Positions 57,198 to 59,509 of a stretch of 59,509 nucleotides of DNA are shown in pieces; position 1 is the first letter of the stretch, and every line of letters starts with the position of its first letter. Below the pieces are notes generated by a model. It made no database searches and was not told the DNA's origin. It saw only the letters and a program-made list of their open reading frames with translations. The position numbers and the translations under genes are program-made. Location of the stretch: positions 1 to 59,509 of the IMG/VR virus record IMGVR_UViG_3300017781_000007; one strand, 5' to 3'. The stretch comes from a virus.

Positions 57198-57644
57198 TTA
57201 TTTTGGAACTACAGTTCTGACGTTTTCTGTAAATAAGTGAGTAACTTTTTCTGTGTATTTTTTCATTTTACCTTGCCACAGCTTCTCCATAAATCTCAAC
57301 ATGTTAGGATGTTCATCCCAAGTAAGATCATTTAATTTTTTAAAAAAAATTTTTTCATCTTTGTTTCTTGCTTTGTAAAAAAAGCTGCCTTTGATGTCTG
57401 CCTTCTGAAGTATTCTAAACCTATCACTGCCATCAGTTAGTTGATCATTCTCATCAATTACCATTGGACATAACAGACCATTCTTTTCTATGTCCTTTTT
57501 TAATAAGTCAGCATTGAATGCTATTTTCTTTTTTACATCATCAAATTTTTTTAAAACTAATCTTTCTTTGAAGATCATATATGTAGGCCAGGCTACAGAT
57601 CCAATACCTGCTACTTCGTTTTTATGAAGCTTGTCCAAAGTCAT
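57198..57644 (-). CDS. ParB-like domain protein (148 aa)
   Basis: ADLLKKDIEKNGLLCPMVID then LTDGSDRFRILQKADIK (71-82) resembles the ParB/Srx nucleotide-binding fold, where GLxxPixV ... DGxxRxxxxK positions the phosphate. It is much shorter than ParB and lacks the helix-turn-helix. Overlaps the polymerase gene by 23 bases. Possible nuclease or CTPase-like accessory; inferred. Confidence 0.6.
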   Translation of the reverse strand: MTLDKLHKNEVAGIGSVAWPTYMIFKERLVLKKFDDVKKKIAFNADLLKKDIEKNGLLCPMVIDENDQLTDGSDRFRILQKADIKGSFFYKARNKDEKIFFKKLNDLTWDEHPNMLRFMEKLWQGKMKKYTEKVTHLFTENVRTVVPK

Positions 57645-59493
57645 CTCCTAAAGCTACATCTACTTTACTTGGTACTTTAAATTCCATACAAGTTTCCATT
57701 GTTTCCTTGATGTTCTTTATATCATCATCTGTTTTAATATCAAAACATAATTCATCATGTATTTGCACTTTTGGTAAATAACCTATTTCATTACAACTTA
57801 TAATTGCTTGCTTTGTTTGATCAGCTGCGGATCCTTGTATTAATCTATTCAAAGCTTTATAAGTGAAAGCTCTCTTAATATTGTTTTTACCATATTTTGC
57901 AACGGCGTTTTCAAATGTTTCTGGTGAATGAATACCAAAATCTTTAGGTTCCCACATGTCAAATCGACACTTCCTACCTTTTTTTGTTCTAATTACACCT
58001 TCATCATTTGCTTTTTTCATACATCTATCAGATAATAACTTCACAAATGGAACTTTACGATTATACTTGGATATTAGTGCCGATGCTTCTTCTGTGGACA
58101 ATCCAAGTGATATACCTAATTTATTTTTACCCATTCCATACATCAATCCTAAGCCTATTGTCTTGGCTTGTTTTCGCTCTATTCCTGCTAGATCTGCTAC
58201 TGTTTGGTGAAAGTCGGTTTCTGAATTAGCGTAAGCCTCTACAAGTTCGTTAGAACCTTCGTATCCGTCGCCTATAGAGGCTGCATAATGTACTACCATT
58301 CGTGGTTCTTGTTGACTATAGTCAAAGCTTCCCCATCTACAACCTTCTTCTGGTAAGAAGAGACCTCGGATTTTTGGTCCAAAATCTTTGTTACGTGCTG
58401 GTAACTGTTGAAGATTAGGATTAGCCATAGACAAACGGCCGCTGACAGTCCCACCACTGTCACTACGTAACTGATTGATCTCGCCATGTATTCTCCCATT
58501 GTGTTCGTATTTTAAAATTGAGTCCAGGAATGTACCATGAAACTTGTTGATCTCTCTAGCCTGTGCTATATATTTTGATATTTCGTGTTTCGAATTAGCT
58601 AACCAATTGGATGTAAAAGATGGCTCATGAGTTTTGTCAGTACGTGGATAATCTATGCCGAGTCGGTCGTAGGCTTCTCCTATTTGTCGTGCTGCCCATA
58701 TGTCTACTTCTTTGCCTGCTAATTGTTTTATTTTTATTAAATACTGCTTCTCCTGAGCTTGGAAGTCTTTTTTTAGTTGATGCGCCTTATCTACATCAAC
58801 TTTTACACCCCTCTCTCTCATCTTAATTAATATTGGAAGTAGTTTAGTTTCCATTCTCCAAACTGTTTCTAAATTTTGATTATGTAATTCTGGTTTAAAT
58901 CTCTGCCATAACAAATATGTTAGACGTGCATCTTGCTCAGCATAAAAACCAACATGCTCTGCAGGTAACCTCCACATTTCTCCTTTGGGATCAATGCCAT
59001 GATCCTTCGCAGCTTCTTTTAAATCGGTTTCGGACTTTAGCTCACCAAGATAATCTTTAGCTAATGCGTTTAGACTGTAAGACCATCTGTTTTCATCAAT
59101 TACTGCAGCTGTAATCATTGTATCTATTATCTCACCATTAACTTCAATACCCATTTGTCTCAACCACCCAATATCATACTGTGCATTATGAAATATTTTT
59201 CTACATGGTAACTTACAAACATCTTTCATGTAGTTTAAAACTTGTTCAGGTATCATGTTGCCACCACCCTCATGTTTAAATGGGTAGTATCCTTGCCAAC
59301 CTTCTACAGCTACAGCGAAACCAATAACATACCCATTACCAGTTGCCCAACCTGCACCAAGTTTATTATTAATACCTTCGTCTCTAGTTTCTAAATCTAT
59401 TGCTATCTCATCATAAGCACTTAAATCTTTATACTCTGATGGACAAGACCAAATATGTTTTTTAAAATTAAATGTAAATTGTAAACCCGTCAT
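57622..59493 (-). CDS. polA: Family A DNA polymerase
   Basis: A 623-aa protein. Exonuclease motifs: D33-x-E35, D107 in FHNAQYDIGW, and YAEQD at 184-188. Polymerase motif A SFDYSQQEPR with D391, motif B RKQAKTIGLGLMYGMG at 440-455 (K444, Y452), motif C QIHDELCF with H579-D580-E581. All catalytic residues are present. The residue equivalent to E. coli Phe762 is Leu448. It is T7-like in size, lacking the 5'-3' exonuclease domain. Leading gene of the replication block. Confidence 0.95.
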   Translation of the reverse strand: MTGLQFTFNFKKHIWSCPSEYKDLSAYDEIAIDLETRDEGINNKLGAGWATGNGYVIGFAVAVEGWQGYYPFKHEGGGNMIPEQVLNYMKDVCKLPCRKIFHNAQYDIGWLRQMGIEVNGEIIDTMITAAVIDENRWSYSLNALAKDYLGELKSETDLKEAAKDHGIDPKGEMWRLPAEHVGFYAEQDARLTYLLWQRFKPELHNQNLETVWRMETKLLPILIKMRERGVKVDVDKAHQLKKDFQAQEKQYLIKIKQLAGKEVDIWAARQIGEAYDRLGIDYPRTDKTHEPSFTSNWLANSKHEISKYIAQAREINKFHGTFLDSILKYEHNGRIHGEINQLRSDSGGTVSGRLSMANPNLQQLPARNKDFGPKIRGLFLPEEGCRWGSFDYSQQEPRMVVHYAASIGDGYEGSNELVEAYANSETDFHQTVADLAGIERKQAKTIGLGLMYGMGKNKLGISLGLSTEEASALISKYNRKVPFVKLLSDRCMKKANDEGVIRTKKGRKCRFDMWEPKDFGIHSPETFENAVAKYGKNNIKRAFTYKALNRLIQGSAADQTKQAIISCNEIGYLPKVQIHDELCFDIKTDDDIKNIKETMETCMEFKVPSKVDVALGDDFGQAS

Positions 59494-59509
59494 AATTTCT
59501 TTGGTTGAT

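Noticed and set aside
1-59509. tRNA genes, integrase or lysogeny module
   Set aside because: I saw no cloverleaf-like sequence, integrase, excisionase or clear repressor on either strand, though a search tool would be needed to be certain.

Overview
The window looks like most or all of a tailed, podovirus-type marine bacteriophage genome. It is AT-rich and tightly packed, and almost every gene reads leftward (minus strand), often joined by ATGA, TAATG or GTGA overlaps. The portal, tail-accessory and gp10-like tail genes resemble the P22 type, and there is no tape-measure or contractile-tail gene. Many proteins belong to families I know from uncultured marine phages. A low-GC marine alphaproteobacterial host such as SAR11 is plausible, but that is inference. 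If the two ends are joined blunt, the small gene cut off at base 1 continues in frame into the other end, so the sequence may be a complete circularly permuted genome.

Layout, read in the direction of transcription (right to left). Bases 59.5-57.2 kb: family A DNA polymerase and a ParB-like protein. Bases 57.1-56.5 kb: a short rightward operon of small proteins ending in a terminator. Bases 56.4-54.0 kb: a leftward run of small early-type genes behind a clear divergent promoter. Bases 53.9-53.4 kb: a regulatory interval with a rightward non-coding transcript candidate, a strong terminator and an iteron-like CTAGGAG array. Bases 53.4-49.2 kb: small terminase, VRR-NUC nuclease and small genes, interrupted by an unusual GC-rich stretch (about 50.0-52.0 kb) with repeated GGGCGT runs and several G-quadruplex motifs. 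Bases 49.0-36.6 kb: large terminase, a polyvalent-type protein, portal, LAGLIDADG-like ORF, holin candidate, GroES-like protein, scaffold, decoration protein and major capsid protein, closed by a terminator. Bases 36.4-32 kb: accessory virion and lysis genes, including an M15 peptidase. Bases 31.8-25.6 kb: tail accessory factors and fibre-like proteins. Bases 25.6-16.7 kb: five 2OG-Fe(II) oxygenase-like genes, a flavin-dependent halogenase, a P22 gp10-like tail protein and two glycosyltransferases. Bases 16.6-9.1 kb: internal-virion (ejection) protein candidates. Bases 8.9-0 kb: PD-(D/E)XK nuclease, a lone rightward SNF2 helicase, an SSB candidate, AEP-type primase, UvrD-like helicase, cytosine methyltransferase and a PAPS-reductase-like protein.

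How it fits together: replication would use PolA, the AEP primase, SF1 and SF2 helicases, an SSB candidate and RecB/Cas4-like nucleases. Packaging and the head follow a TerS/TerL/portal/scaffold/MCP plan, with a phage co-chaperonin. The most unusual part is the oxygenase, halogenase and glycosyltransferase cluster placed inside the tail module next to Gly-rich and Trp-Gly-rich fibre proteins. I suggest it is a candidate chemical-modification system for virion proteins or for host or virion surface glycans. Other notable signals are an apparently overprinted second frame inside the methyltransferase gene, the G4-rich GC island and the iteron/ncRNA interval.
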